A program made the translations under genes and the position numbers. The notes under the pieces are model-generated. The model saw nothing but the letters and a program-made list of their open reading frames with translations, was not told the origin of the DNA and ran no database searches. Of a stretch of 61,374 nt of DNA, positions 32,549 through 41,409 are shown one piece after another (positions within the stretch are counted from its first letter, which is position 1; every line of letters starts with the position of its first letter). The stretch is taken from NCBI GenBank assembly GCA_024641635.1, contig JAHECS010000019.1, forward strand, positions 1-61,374. The letters are read 5' to 3'. Source of the DNA: Actinomycetes bacterium (GTDB lineage: Bacteria; Actinomycetota; Actinomycetes; S36-B12).

Positions 32549-33285
32549 CGTGCCTCCATCAGGTCTGCCAGGTCATTGACGACGACGTCGGCCCCGTTGG
32601 CCCTCAGCTCGGCCGCCTGCCCGACTCGGTCCACGCCCACGACGAAGCCGAACCGTCCCGCGCGGCCGGCCGCCACTCCGGAGAGGGCGTCCTCGAACAC
32701 CGCACAGGCGCCGGGCTGGACGCCGAGCTTCGCCGCCGCGTCCAGGAACGTGTCGGGCGCCGGCTTGCCGCGGAGGTGCTCCTCCCCGATGGTCACCCCG
32801 TCGACCCGCACCTCGATCATGTCGGCCAGCCCGGCGACATCGAGGACCTGGGCGGCGTTCGCCGAGGACGACACGACCGCGCGATGGAGTCCGGCATCCG
32901 TCGCGGCGCGCAGGTATCGGCGCGAGCCTTCGAAGACATCGACCCCGTCGTCCCGGATCCGCCTCAGGACGATCGCGTTCTTCCGCAGCCCCAGCCCGGT
33001 GACCGTCTGATCGTCGGAGCCGGAGTTCGCATCACCCTCGGGGAGCGCGATGCCGCGGCTCGACAGGAAGTCACGTACCCCGTCCAGGCGAGGCTTCCCG
33101 TCGACGTACTTCTCGTAGTCGGCGCTCTCGAAGGGGACGACGTCGGTGCCCTCGCGCGTGGCGCGATCCTCGAGGAAGGCGTCGAACATCTCCTTCCACG
33201 CCCGCTGATGGACGGATGCGGTGTCCGTGAGCACGCCGTCGAGGTCGAAGAGACAGGTGGTCACGCCGTCCGGTAGTCCGAGCAC
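32545..33285 (-). CDS. Beta-phosphoglucomutase family HAD hydrolase
   Basis: The 246-residue protein is a HAD phosphomutase. The nucleophile and acid/base are Asp14 and Asp16 in [10 protein letters not shown], with the cap-domain Glu/Lys segments [20 protein letters not shown] is motif [14 protein letters not shown] carries the motif III Lys and [12 protein letters not shown] is motif IV. The YVDGKPR...GV.DFL cap pattern is typical of beta-PGM. It interconverts beta-glucose 1-phosphate and glucose 6-phosphate. The gene is translationally coupled to the GH65 phosphorylase, giving a two-step route from disaccharide to glycolysis without spending ATP on one glucose. GTG 33285 is the start; a GTG seven codons later is also possible. 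Confidence 0.88.
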   Translation of the reverse strand: MLGLPDGVTTCLFDLDGVLTDTASVHQRAWKEMFDAFLEDRATREGTDVVPFESADYEKYVDGKPRLDGVRDFLSSRGIALPEGDANSGSDDQTVTGLGLRKNAIVLRRIRDDGVDVFEGSRRYLRAATDAGLHRAVVSSSANAAQVLDVAGLADMIEVRVDGVTIGEEHLRGKPAPDTFLDAAAKLGVQPGACAVFEDALSGVAAGRAGRFGFVVGVDRVGQAAELRANGADVVVNDLADLMEAR

Positions 33286-33409
33286 TGCCTGCCACCTCCG
33301 CGCCCACCGTACGAACGGGGATCTGCTTTGGCAACGACAACGGTGCGCGTGGCGCAGCCAATCGACGCAGGCGCCGGCCCACGAGGCCCGCTGCGCCTAC
33401 GCTGACCAG

Positions 33410-33790
33410 ATGACCACTTCACTCGGACGGCTCGAGGACTTCCCGATCGACAAACCCACGTCGGTGAAGGTGGACGGCACGTCCTACCTTGTCGTCCGGC
33501 GCAGCGCTGACGGCGACCAGGTGTGCGTCGTGCGCGACAAGTGCCCGCACGCCGGGCTGAGCCTGTCCAGCGGTCCACGGGGCGGGTACGCGGATGGCGT
33601 CCTCACCTGCCCGTGGCACAACTCCCAGTTCGACGTCTGCACGGGCGAGAACCTCGACTGGGCGCCGGGCTTCGCCGGTATCCGCGCCCCTGGCTGGTCG
33701 CGCAAGCTCATCGCCATGGGTAAGTCACCAGCGGGCCTGACCCTCCTCGAGGTCGAGGTGCGGGACGGCGAGATCGTCACCGTCGACTGA
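33410..33790 (+). CDS. Rieske [2Fe-2S] protein
   Basis: The 126-residue protein is a single Rieske domain with both cluster-binding motifs: CPHAGLSLS (C-x-H) and CPWHNSQFD (C-x2-H). The loop between is of the ferredoxin/oxygenase type rather than the cytochrome bc1 type. No signal or membrane anchor is visible, so it is a soluble electron carrier or a subunit of an oxygenase; no oxygenase gene is adjacent. ATG 33410 follows a TACGCT box by 6 nt, suggesting a leaderless transcript, though no -35 match is seen. It is divergent from the beta-phosphoglucomutase gene and converges with an MFS gene. Confidence 0.88.
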   Translation: MTTSLGRLEDFPIDKPTSVKVDGTSYLVVRRSADGDQVCVVRDKCPHAGLSLSSGPRGGYADGVLTCPWHNSQFDVCTGENLDWAPGFAGIRAPGWSRKLIAMGKSPAGLTLLEVEVRDGEIVTVD

Positions 33791-33799
33791 CACCCGGGC

Positions 33800-35065
33800 C
33801 TAGCGGCGAACGTGGGTCTCGTACATCCGCGTTGCCACGACGATTCCCGAGGCCGCGGTCAGCAGCGCCACGGCACTGATCGCGACGCGGAGGCCGAACA
33901 GGTCGGCCAGCACCCCCGCGAGGAGGGCGCCGACTGCGAAACCGCCGTCCCGCCAGAGCCGGTAGGTGCCGACAGCCCGCGCCCGCCAGGCAGGATGCGC
34001 GACGTCCCCGACGGCCGCGAGCAGCGTGGGATAGACCATCGCCGTGCCCAGGCCGAGCAGCGCTCCGGCCAGCACCCACCACGCGAAGGAGTCCGCAGCG
34101 GCGACCATCCCCAGGGCCGCCGCCTGCACGAGCATCCCGCCGGCGATGAGGCGCTTGCGACCCCACCGATCGGACAGCGCCCCCGTTCCGAGTTGGCCCA
34201 GGCCCCACACCGCGGGGTACACGGCGGCAAGAACTCCGATCTGGCCGATGGACAGCCCACTTGCCAGGAAGAGCACCGGGAACAGGCCCCAGGCGAGACC
34301 GTCATTGAGGTTGTTCACCATCCCGGCCTGGCTCGCTGCCGACAGGGCGGGCTCCCGGAACGAGGTCTGGAGGAACACCTGCCCGTTGGTGAGGTGGTCC
34401 CCGAGGTGGTCGTGGCGACCGTCGCGGCGTGGGACATGGCTCGCCGCCTCGAGCCGCGCGAATCCCTGCGTCTCCCGCACGAACGCCGCGGAGATGCCCA
34501 GGCCCAGGGACGCGAAGGCGATGCCGAGGTAGAACGGCGTTGGCCGAAGGCCGTAGGCCGCCGCCAGGTATCCCGTCGCCAGGGCCGTCACGGCGACGGC
34601 GAGATAGCCGGCGGCCTCGTTGAACCCCATGGCCAGGCCTCGACGAGCGGGACCGACGAGGTCGATCTTCATGACCACGGTCGTCGACCAGGTGAGTCCC
34701 TGGCTCACCCCGAGGAGCACGTTGGCAGCGACGATCCAAGCCCACGAGGGAGCCCAGATGAGCAGGAGTGGGACAGGGACGGCAACCAGCCATCCCCCGA
34801 CGAGGACCGGCTTGCGGCCGAACCGGTCCGAGAGCGTCCCGGCGAAGTAGTTCGTCGCCGCCTTCGCGACGCCGAACGCGAGGATGAAGGTCAGCGCGGC
34901 GGTGTAGGCCTTCAAGTCGAACACCGTCTCGGCCAGCAGCGGCAGCACGGTGCGCTCCTGCCCGAGCATCCCCCCGACGAGGGCGTTCACGGCGACCAGG
35001 AGCGTGAACTGCCCCGCGTTCTGGCGGAGACCCAGCCGCATGGGGCGCCCGGCGTCGTCGTTCAT
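33800..35065 (-). CDS. MFS transporter
   Basis: The 421-residue protein has twelve predicted membrane helices. Motif A is present in both halves: GTLSDRFGRKPVLVGG after helix 2 and GALSDRWGRKRLIAGG in the second half, with a charged central loop (about 205-245). The family transports small solutes or drugs by proton coupling. The cargo is unknown, although the gene next to it on the same strand (BKACE, 25 bp upstream) suggests uptake of that pathway's substrate or export of a product. ATG 35065 is used because the longer frame before it is arginine/proline-rich and runs into the BKACE gene. Confidence 0.85.
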   Translation of the reverse strand: MNDDAGRPMRLGLRQNAGQFTLLVAVNALVGGMLGQERTVLPLLAETVFDLKAYTAALTFILAFGVAKAATNYFAGTLSDRFGRKPVLVGGWLVAVPVPLLLIWAPSWAWIVAANVLLGVSQGLTWSTTVVMKIDLVGPARRGLAMGFNEAAGYLAVAVTALATGYLAAAYGLRPTPFYLGIAFASLGLGISAAFVRETQGFARLEAASHVPRRDGRHDHLGDHLTNGQVFLQTSFREPALSAASQAGMVNNLNDGLAWGLFPVLFLASGLSIGQIGVLAAVYPAVWGLGQLGTGALSDRWGRKRLIAGGMLVQAAALGMVAAADSFAWWVLAGALLGLGTAMVYPTLLAAVGDVAHPAWRARAVGTYRLWRDGGFAVGALLAGVLADLFGLRVAISAVALLTAASGIVVATRMYETHVRR

Positions 35066-35090
35066 CTCAGCGCCGACTCGAGGGGCACCG

Positions 35091-36020
35091 CTAGAAATCG
35101 GTGTCGTCGGAACCCTTGAGCCCCAGGCAGGCGCGAGCCTCCGCGGGGGTCGCGGGCTCGCGGTCGAACAGGGCGGCGAGGGCCACGGCCTTCTCGACCA
35201 GGTCCGCATTCGAGCCGGCCTGCTCGCGCCTCCTGAGGCGGAGGTTGTCCTCCAGGCCGACGCGGATGTTGCCACCCAGCATCAGCCCCAGGGCCGCCAG
35301 CTGGAACTCGCCCGGGTAGCCCACCCCGGCTGCGGACCACGTGAAGGCGCCGACTCCGAAGAGCCGCTCCGCCGTCCTCAGCATGTGGATGAGCTGATCG
35401 GGCTCGACCATGTTCGCGCCGAGCACGCCGAGGACGAACTGCAGGTTGAACGGCGGGGCCAGCACTCCCTCCTTCACGAGCTGTCGGAGGTTGAACAGGT
35501 GGCCGACGTCGTAGATCTCGATCTCCGGACGGGTGCCGGCTTCGGCCATGAGCCCGGCGAGATAGGTCACGTCGGCGAACGTGTTCTTGAAGATGTAGTC
35601 GCGGGTGCCTTCCAGGTACTCGCGCTCCCACGGCTGGAAGTCCAGGTCCCTCTCGGCGATCGGGTACAGCCCGAAGTTGAAGCTGCCGGCATTGAGTGTC
35701 GCCATCTCCGGGCGGAAGCGCGGCACGATGGCGCCGCGCTCGACCACGGTCATCCCCTGGCCGCCGCCGGTCGTCGGCTGCAGCACCGCATCCGTGCGCT
35801 CCTTCAGCTGCGACAGCACCCGCTCGAACAGCTCGAGGTCAGCTACCGGCCGTCCCGTCGACTCCTCGCGCACGTGGATGTGGATCACCGACGCACCTGC
35901 CTCGGCGGCCCGGACGCCCTCGGCGACGATCTGGTCCACGGTCACCGGGATCGCTGCGCTCTGGGCCGGCACCGTCATGCCGCCCGTGATCGCACACGTG
36001 ATGATGACCTTGTCGTCCAT
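35091..36020 (-). CDS. BKACE-family beta-keto acid cleavage enzyme
   Basis: The 309-residue protein belongs to the beta-keto acid cleavage enzyme family (prototype Kce). It starts with KVIITCAITGGMTVP, then ASVIHIHVREESTGRP with the metal-binding His-x-His, the glycine-rich QPTTGGG and a late VGLEDNL. Members condense a beta-keto acid with acetyl-CoA to give acetoacetate and a new acyl-CoA, using Zn2+. The substrate class varies (3-keto-5-aminohexanoate, dehydrocarnitine and others). The MFS gene lies 25 bp downstream and a 3-hydroxyacyl-CoA dehydrogenase nearby could supply the keto acid. ATG 36020 has GGAGGG about 11 nt upstream. Confidence 0.85.
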   Translation of the reverse strand: MDDKVIITCAITGGMTVPAQSAAIPVTVDQIVAEGVRAAEAGASVIHIHVREESTGRPVADLELFERVLSQLKERTDAVLQPTTGGGQGMTVVERGAIVPRFRPEMATLNAGSFNFGLYPIAERDLDFQPWEREYLEGTRDYIFKNTFADVTYLAGLMAEAGTRPEIEIYDVGHLFNLRQLVKEGVLAPPFNLQFVLGVLGANMVEPDQLIHMLRTAERLFGVGAFTWSAAGVGYPGEFQLAALGLMLGGNIRVGLEDNLRLRRREQAGSNADLVEKAVALAALFDREPATPAEARACLGLKGSDDTDF

Positions 36021-36096
36021 GGGTGCCGCCCTCCGCTCGCGCACATCAGCCCAGCGGTTCGACTGATGCCCCGATCAGACACCACCGCCACCGACG

Positions 36097-36125
36097 TTGG
36101 CAAACGCGGCCGCACGGCCTAGCGT
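36097..36125 (+). promoter_or_regulatory. Promoter of MBL-fold gene (leaderless)
   Basis: TTGGCA (36097-36102) and TAGCGT (36120-36125) are separated by exactly 17 bp. The ATG at 36133 begins 7 nt after the -10 box, where transcription is expected to start, so the mRNA is probably leaderless. No Shine-Dalgarno is visible before that ATG. Confidence 0.6.
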
Positions 36126-36132
36126 CGTGGCC

Positions 36133-37002
36133 ATGAGGACGGACGTCCGGAAGGTCTATGTGCTGGACGGCGGCACGATGACCGTCGAGGCCAGCTCGAT
36201 GGTGCCGGGCACCGGGTTCGGCCAGCCTCTCGTCATCGCCGTGCGCTACTTCCTGCTCGAGACGGCGCGGGGGTATGTCCTCGTCGACACCGGCAACGCC
36301 CCGATGGCCATCGACGATCCCGTCGGAGCCTGGGGGCCCGAGCTCGCGGCGGCTGTCAACGCGCGCATGGACCCGGAGCACCACCCGTACGAGCAGTTGC
36401 GACTCGTGGGGCTGGGCGCCAACGACATCTCCATGGTCATCTACACGCACCTGCACCACGACCACTGTGGCGGAGCGCGGCTCTTCCCTGACGCCACGCA
36501 TGTCGTGCAGCGATCGGAGCATCGCTGGGCGTTCTCCCTCGACCCGTTCGCCGCGTTCCCCTACAACCCCCCGGACTACCGGCACGAATCGCTGCAGTGG
36601 CTGCTGGCAGAGGGCGACTGGTGCATCAGGCCCGGCATCCACCTGGTCACGACTCCTGGACACTCCCCCGGACACCAGTCGATCGTGCTGTGGGACACCC
36701 CCGACTGCGGGACCGTGATCCTCGCCGGCGACGCGATCTACTGCCGAGAGAACGTCCAGCGAGACGTGCCGCCGGGGATCAACACCGACCTCGCTGCTGC
36801 GTCCGCGTCCATGCACCGCCTCACTGCCCTGGCGCAGGCGACAGATGCCACGATGCTGGTGAGCCACGAGGCCGACTTCTACGACCTGCTTCCCCACGCC
36901 CCGGAACCCCTGGCCCGGCTCTCACCCGACGTGCGCCGCTACTACGACGAGGGCGTCAGGCACCTCTACCGCGATGCCCTCGATCCCGGCCACGCCGGCT
37001 GA
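36133..37002 (+). CDS. MBL-fold hydrolase, AHL-lactonase-like
   Basis: The 289-residue protein is a metallo-beta-lactamase fold hydrolase with a full dinuclear metal site: THLHHDH (His106, His108, Asp110, His111), a His in TPGHSPGHQS, an Asp in LAGDAIYC and a late SHE. Sequence and length resemble the N-acyl-homoserine lactonase (AiiA/AttM) group, but this group also contains other lactonases and esterases, so quorum quenching is only one possibility. There is no signal peptide. It is divergent from BKACE and converges with a 3-hydroxyacyl-CoA dehydrogenase gene. The promoter is well placed for a leaderless start at ATG 36133. Confidence 0.75.
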   Translation: MRTDVRKVYVLDGGTMTVEASSMVPGTGFGQPLVIAVRYFLLETARGYVLVDTGNAPMAIDDPVGAWGPELAAAVNARMDPEHHPYEQLRLVGLGANDISMVIYTHLHHDHCGGARLFPDATHVVQRSEHRWAFSLDPFAAFPYNPPDYRHESLQWLLAEGDWCIRPGIHLVTTPGHSPGHQSIVLWDTPDCGTVILAGDAIYCRENVQRDVPPGINTDLAAASASMHRLTALAQATDATMLVSHEADFYDLLPHAPEPLARLSPDVRRYYDEGVRHLYRDALDPGHAG

Positions 37003-37016
37003 CGAAGGCCTCCGGC

Positions 37017-37988
37017 CTAGTCCTCCGCTCCGGGGACCTTGCCGAGATCCGTCTTGAGCTGTGCCAGCGCGGCGTAGGCGCGGTTGCGGTAGGCGATGAT
37101 CTCCGCCGCCCGGCTGGCGTCCATCCCGGTGAACCCGCCGCCGGTCTTCAGCCCGTGGTCACCTGCGGCAACGCGATCGGTGAGCATCCGCGGCACGGCG
37201 AAGCGGTCTCCGTACGCCGCGGCGAAGCTCGCGTACCCACCCGCGTAGACATCGAGTCCGGCCATGTCGGCGATCGCGAACGGGCCGAAGAACGGGAGCC
37301 GGAAGCCGAACGAGTTGCTCACCACCTCATCGACCTGCCGAGGAGTCGCCAGGCCTTCCTCCACCATGCGCGACGCCTCCTGGAAGAGCGCGTACTGCAG
37401 CCGGTTGGCGATGAACCCGGTCTGGTCGGCCACCCGGACGGGGATCTTGCCGAGACCAGCGATGAGCGTCTCGGCGGAGTCGAGCACCTCGGGTGACGTG
37501 GACGTCGACGGGATGAGCTCCACGCCGGGCACGAAGGGTGCGGGATTCATCCAGTGCACGCCCAGGAACCGCTCGGGTCGAGTGACATGCGCCGCGAGCG
37601 ACTCGATCGGGATCGCCGACGTGTTCGACGCGATGACGGCGTCGGCGCCACATGACGCGCAGATTCGGGCCAGGACGTCGGCCTTGATGTCGGACCGCTC
37701 CGGCACCACCTCGGCGATGTAGTCCGCACCGGCGACCGCCTCCTCGATCGACTCGGCGGCAGAGAGCCCCGACCCGATCGCGCTCGCACTCCCGGGCGGG
37801 AAGAGACCCTGCGCCTCGAAGTCCTCGGCCTCCCGCACGAGCCGTTCGCGTGCCGCCTCCGCGGTCGGGGCATCGGCATCCGCGAGGACGCAGGAATAGC
37901 CGGACATCGCGAAGACCTGGGCCATGCCGCCGCCCATGTAGCCCGCGCCGACGACGGCGATGCGGGTTGCCCGGTCCCTCATGTCCAT
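37017..37988 (-). CDS. 3-hydroxyacyl-CoA dehydrogenase family protein
   Basis: The 323-residue protein has the NAD-binding motif VVGAGYMGGGMAQVFA and the catalytic His-Glu region of the family (NTSAIPI and GVHWMNPAPFVPGVELIP). QTGFIANRLQYALFQEA follows, with a C-terminal helical domain. Relatives include 3-hydroxybutyryl-CoA and L-carnitine dehydrogenases. Closeness to a BKACE gene makes a carnitine-like route (dehydrogenase then cleavage enzyme) worth considering, but an MBL gene on the other strand lies between. ATG 37988 has GGAGG 8 nt upstream; an ATG two codons later is also feasible. Confidence 0.82.
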   Translation of the reverse strand: MDMRDRATRIAVVGAGYMGGGMAQVFAMSGYSCVLADADAPTAEAARERLVREAEDFEAQGLFPPGSASAIGSGLSAAESIEEAVAGADYIAEVVPERSDIKADVLARICASCGADAVIASNTSAIPIESLAAHVTRPERFLGVHWMNPAPFVPGVELIPSTSTSPEVLDSAETLIAGLGKIPVRVADQTGFIANRLQYALFQEASRMVEEGLATPRQVDEVVSNSFGFRLPFFGPFAIADMAGLDVYAGGYASFAAAYGDRFAVPRMLTDRVAAGDHGLKTGGGFTGMDASRAAEIIAYRNRAYAALAQLKTDLGKVPGAED

Positions 37989-38010
37989 TCCTTCGCCCTC
38001 CGCTGCCGCG

Positions 38011-38880
38011 CTAGCTGGTGACGTCCTTCTGGCCGAACCTCGCCCAGGCCAGGCCGCCGAACACCACGACGTACGCCAGGGCGACGAGCAGGCCCCGGCC
38101 GATCTGCTCGAGGAACATCGGCTCCCGGAAGACGTCGGCAAATGCCGGCCAGTAGTGCACGAGCAGCCACGGATGCAGCCACGACAGCTGCGGGATGCTG
38201 TCGAGGATCCACATCGCCGTGGAGACGATGGTGACCGCGATCATCGCCGCGATGGGCTGCTCGGTCAGCACGGACACCAGCAGCCCAATGGCGGCCAGGG
38301 CGGCGAGCCCTGCGGTCAGGTAGAGAACGGCCAGGCCGAGCCGCGCGAGTCCGTTGACCAGGGGGATCTGGTCCCCCGACAGCAGCGTGACCGGGCCGAG
38401 GCCGAAGAGCAGCCCCCCGATGACGAGGCCGGTGGCCGCCACGACCGTCACGCCGATCAATGCACCGACGACGAGCGAGGCGTACTTGATGACGAGCAAC
38501 CGCGTCCTGTGCACCGGGACGGTGAGCAGATAGCGCAGGGTGCCGAGGTTGGCCTCTCCGGCGATGGCATCACCCGAGAGCACGGCCACCGCAAGGGGCA
38601 GGAACAGGGCGATCTCGATCGTCAACGCGCCAAGCGCGACGAAGATCCCGTTCGAGGCGGCCTGTGCCAGGAAGCTCGCACCGCCTCCGCCGTCCCGCGG
38701 CGCGGAGAACTTGATGGCCACGGCAACGAGGATGGGCACGGCAGCGAGCACGAGGAGCCCGGCCTGGTTGCGTCGGCGCCCGACGATCAGCCTGAGCTCG
38801 GACCGGAGCAGCCGGAACGACGCCCCGACCACGGAGGGGCGGTCGAGGGTCACCCGGGCGGCCTGGTCACTCGCTGACAT
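38011..38880 (-). CDS. ABC-2 type transporter permease
   Basis: The 289-residue membrane protein has six predicted helices. A cytoplasmic N-terminus (SFRLLRSELRLIVGRRRNQAG) precedes the first. A central LSGDAIAGEANLGTLRYLLTVPVHRTRLL segment is the coupling-helix region typical of ABC-2 permeases of the NatB/CcmB-like type. It begins 14 nt inside the 3' end of the ATPase gene, so the pair is translationally coupled. It exports an unknown substrate with the ATPase and, probably, the membrane-anchored LolA-like protein encoded first in the operon. Confidence 0.85.
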   Translation of the reverse strand: MSASDQAARVTLDRPSVVGASFRLLRSELRLIVGRRRNQAGLLVLAAVPILVAVAIKFSAPRDGGGGASFLAQAASNGIFVALGALTIEIALFLPLAVAVLSGDAIAGEANLGTLRYLLTVPVHRTRLLVIKYASLVVGALIGVTVVAATGLVIGGLLFGLGPVTLLSGDQIPLVNGLARLGLAVLYLTAGLAALAAIGLLVSVLTEQPIAAMIAVTIVSTAMWILDSIPQLSWLHPWLLVHYWPAFADVFREPMFLEQIGRGLLVALAYVVVFGGLAWARFGQKDVTS

Positions 38881-39841
38881 CGAAGCCCTCCCCGGTCAGG
38901 GACACGAACAGGTCCTCGAGGCTGGGCGACTGGACGGCGAACCCCCGCACGCCGACACCCGCCGCGACGAGGGCCTCGACGATGCTCTCGGGCGAGGCCC
39001 CGCGCAGGGTGAGCGCCGCACCGGCCCCATCCCCACCCTCGCGAGTGGTCACTGCGCGCACTCCGCTCGGCGTTGGCACAACGTCCTCGAATCCGAGACC
39101 GTGCAGGACGCTGGTGGCCTCGTCCGGCATGGAGGTGGCCACGTCGACCACGGGGCGAGCGCCGGCCCGCACGTCGTCGATCGCCCCCTGTGCGACGAGA
39201 CGACCCTGCCGCATCACCCCCACGTGCGAGCAGATCTGCTCGACCTCCGACAGCAGGTGGCTGGAGACGAGGATGGTCGCGCCGTCCTCCGCGAGGGATG
39301 CGATGAGGTTGCGCACCTCTCGCGTGCCCTGCGGATCGAGCCCGTTCGTCGGCTCGTCGAGCACGAGCAGGTCCCGAGGCATGAGCAGGGCGGCCGCGAT
39401 CGCCAGCCTCTGCCGCATGCCCAGCGAGTAGGCGCGATAGCGCTTCCGGGCTGCCGAGAGAAGGCCCACACGCTCGAGGGCGGCGTCGACCCGGGCCCGG
39501 GAGGTACGCGGGTCGGCGAATCGGTCTGCGGCATCGAGGCGGGCGAGATTGGCGCGTCCGGAGAGATAGGGGTGGAAGGCCGGGCCCTCGACGAGTGAGC
39601 CGACACGGGGCAACACGTCCGCCGCTCGCTCCGGAACGGTCGAGCCGAGCACCTTGATCTCCCCGGACGTGGCGTGCACGAGCCCGAGCAGCATGCGGAT
39701 GGTGGTGGTCTTCCCCGACCCGTTGGGACCGAGGAATCCGTAGACCGACCCGTACGGCACGCCAAGGTCGATGTCGTCGACGGCGGCCTGCCTGCCGAAC
39801 CTCTTGACCAGCCCGAGGGTAGCGACGGCGACGTCGGTCAC
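38867..39841 (-). CDS. ABC transporter ATP-binding protein
   Basis: The 324-residue ATPase has Walker A (GPNGSGKTTT), the Q-loop region, signature YSLGMRQRLAIAAAL, Walker B (LLVLDEPTNGLDP) and the switch His in SSHLL. A C-terminal regulatory extension of about 90 residues is of the drug/Nat exporter type. SLGMRQ rather than LSGGQ is usual in this subfamily. The GTG start at 39841 overlaps the stop of the upstream LolA-like gene (GTGA), and the 3' end overlaps the permease by 14 nt, so all three are tightly coupled. Confidence 0.9.
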   Translation of the reverse strand: MTDVAVATLGLVKRFGRQAAVDDIDLGVPYGSVYGFLGPNGSGKTTTIRMLLGLVHATSGEIKVLGSTVPERAADVLPRVGSLVEGPAFHPYLSGRANLARLDAADRFADPRTSRARVDAALERVGLLSAARKRYRAYSLGMRQRLAIAAALLMPRDLLVLDEPTNGLDPQGTREVRNLIASLAEDGATILVSSHLLSEVEQICSHVGVMRQGRLVAQGAIDDVRAGARPVVDVATSMPDEATSVLHGLGFEDVVPTPSGVRAVTTREGGDGAGAALTLRGASPESIVEALVAAGVGVRGFAVQSPSLEDLFVSLTGEGFDVSE

Positions 39842-40968
39842 TGGGCGGCCAGCGCCGCGCCCAGAGTCTCCGGTCCGACGGCCCCGATCGCCACGCGGCC
39901 GTCGTCGGTGAGGATCACCGACCCGAGCGTGCCGTCCACGACCCGGCCCGAGCCCCACGGGCCGGATGTCTCAGGAAGCGACTGCAGCAGGGCCATCGCC
40001 TGGGCCGCGGTGTCGTCCTGCTCACCGTTCGCGAGCCCGGCCATGGCGTCGGCCGGCAGGGCGATGATGACGACCTGGCTCCAGCCGGTCCCGACCACGG
40101 TGGGCTTCGCGTCAGCGCCCGGGCCTGAGCCCTCGGCTGCCGCGGAGTCCTTCGCCATATCGGCGCTCGAGTGCTCGGTGACCGTGGCCCCGGGCGGGGG
40201 AGCGAACTCGAACAGCGCGGCGTCTGGCTGGCTGAAGTCGACGGACGTGAATCCGATCTCCACGGCCGGGTCCGCCATCTGTGTGGAGAACACCTGCACT
40301 CGGAGCGGAACGCTCGTCTCGGCGTCCACCGCGATGGCCACCCGGGCCACCCGCGTGTCCGCCTGCCGAGGCGTGAGGATGAGTTCGTACACGGGCCTGC
40401 CCGCCACGGACCCGACGCCTGAGGTGGCGACGTCCGTCGACTCGTCAAGGCTGGCGAGGACAAGGTCGGCGGCCTCCTGCGGGGTGCTCGGCAGGGTCAT
40501 CCCGGCCGCGGCCTCATCGAGGCCCGCCGCATGATCTGCCGCCGGGAGAACGTAGTGATCGGCGGCCCGATCCGCACTCGACCACGTCCACACGTCATCG
40601 CCGTTGCGGACGATGTCGTACTCGTCGGACGAGCCGATCATGGCGACCCGGCCCCGCTCGGGGCCGTCGGACCAGACGCGCAGCGTGTTCGAACCACTGA
40701 TCAGGGACGTCGGCCCCGTGGCCGCGTGGGGTCCGCCCATGCCGGGGAGCTCGGGCAGTCCGAGATCCGTCGTCGCCTCCACCGTGCCGGAGAGCGGAGT
40801 CGGCTCCGCGGTCTGGAGTGCGACGAGCAGTTCCTGCGGGGTCCGCGCGGGGAGACCCGCATCGGCGGACACCCCTACCGTGCCGACAAGGGCACCGGCA
40901 ACGACGAGGGCACCCGCCGCAGCAGGGACGGTCCAGCGCAACCGAGGGCGTCGATCGAAGATGCTCAC
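39838..40968 (-). CDS. Membrane-anchored LolA-like protein of ABC operon
   Basis: The 376-residue protein has a basic N-terminus and one hydrophobic segment (about 10-35, VPAAAGALVVAGALVGTVGV), so it is exported and anchored. The extracellular part resembles the LolA/LppX-like or DUF2092 beta fold seen in actinobacterial proteins: TLRVWSDGPERGRVAMI, DVWTWSSADR, GRPVYELILTPR, VPLRVQVFS and EIGFTSVDF. Such folds often bind lipids or sense the envelope. A role as substrate-binding partner of the exporter is inferred from the overlapping ATPase gene. GTG 40968 is the best start, but its GGAGG is only 1 nt away; a TTG at 41004 is the alternative. Confidence 0.62.
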   Translation of the reverse strand: MSIFDRRPRLRWTVPAAAGALVVAGALVGTVGVSADAGLPARTPQELLVALQTAEPTPLSGTVEATTDLGLPELPGMGGPHAATGPTSLISGSNTLRVWSDGPERGRVAMIGSSDEYDIVRNGDDVWTWSSADRAADHYVLPAADHAAGLDEAAAGMTLPSTPQEAADLVLASLDESTDVATSGVGSVAGRPVYELILTPRQADTRVARVAIAVDAETSVPLRVQVFSTQMADPAVEIGFTSVDFSQPDAALFEFAPPPGATVTEHSSADMAKDSAAAEGSGPGADAKPTVVGTGWSQVVIIALPADAMAGLANGEQDDTAAQAMALLQSLPETSGPWGSGRVVDGTLGSVILTDDGRVAIGAVGPETLGAALAAQ

Positions 40969-41014
40969 CCCTCCATGATGCGCCTCGGTCGCGGCAAGGG
41001 CCAAACCGGAGGGG

Positions 41015-41392
41015 TCAGCCCTTGTCGAGATGGGCCACGCGCGGAGCCATCGCCTCGGCCAGTGCGATGACCCCGGACAGCGGGCGGACCATGACCGTGA
41101 GCTCGGTCACCAGGCCATCGTCGTCGAGCACGAGGTGGTCCAGGCCCTGAAGATCCCGCCCCGCCACCTGCGCGGTGAAGATCAACGCGTGCGTTCCCTC
41201 GCCGCTCAGCTCATCGACGTAGGTGAAGTCCTCGAAGACCTCCATGACGTTGCCGAGCACCTCCGTCACGTCCTCGCGCCCGCGGAAGGGGGCGAAGGCA
41301 ACAGGGCTCCGGAACACGACGTCCGGCGCGAGTGCAGCCGAGACGGCGAGCAGGTCGCGGTTCTCGACGGCGGTCCGGAAGGCGTGGCTCAT
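41015..41392 (-). CDS. NTF2/SnoaL-like protein
   Basis: The 125-residue protein has the cone-shaped NTF2-like fold pattern: an N-terminal helix (FRTAVENRDLLAVSAALAPDVVFRSP), PFRGREDVTEVLGNV, then curved strands ending in LQGLDHLVLDDDGLVTELTVMVRPL. Members are small enzymes or binding domains with varied substrates, so no function can be given. It lies 17 bp downstream of the heliorhodopsin gene on the same strand and 46 bp before the ABC operon. A link with the rhodopsin is possible but only positional. Confidence 0.72.
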   Translation of the reverse strand: MSHAFRTAVENRDLLAVSAALAPDVVFRSPVAFAPFRGREDVTEVLGNVMEVFEDFTYVDELSGEGTHALIFTAQVAGRDLQGLDHLVLDDDGLVTELTVMVRPLSGVIALAEAMAPRVAHLDKG

Positions 41393-41409
41393 CCCCCGAG
41401 GCTAGAGGA

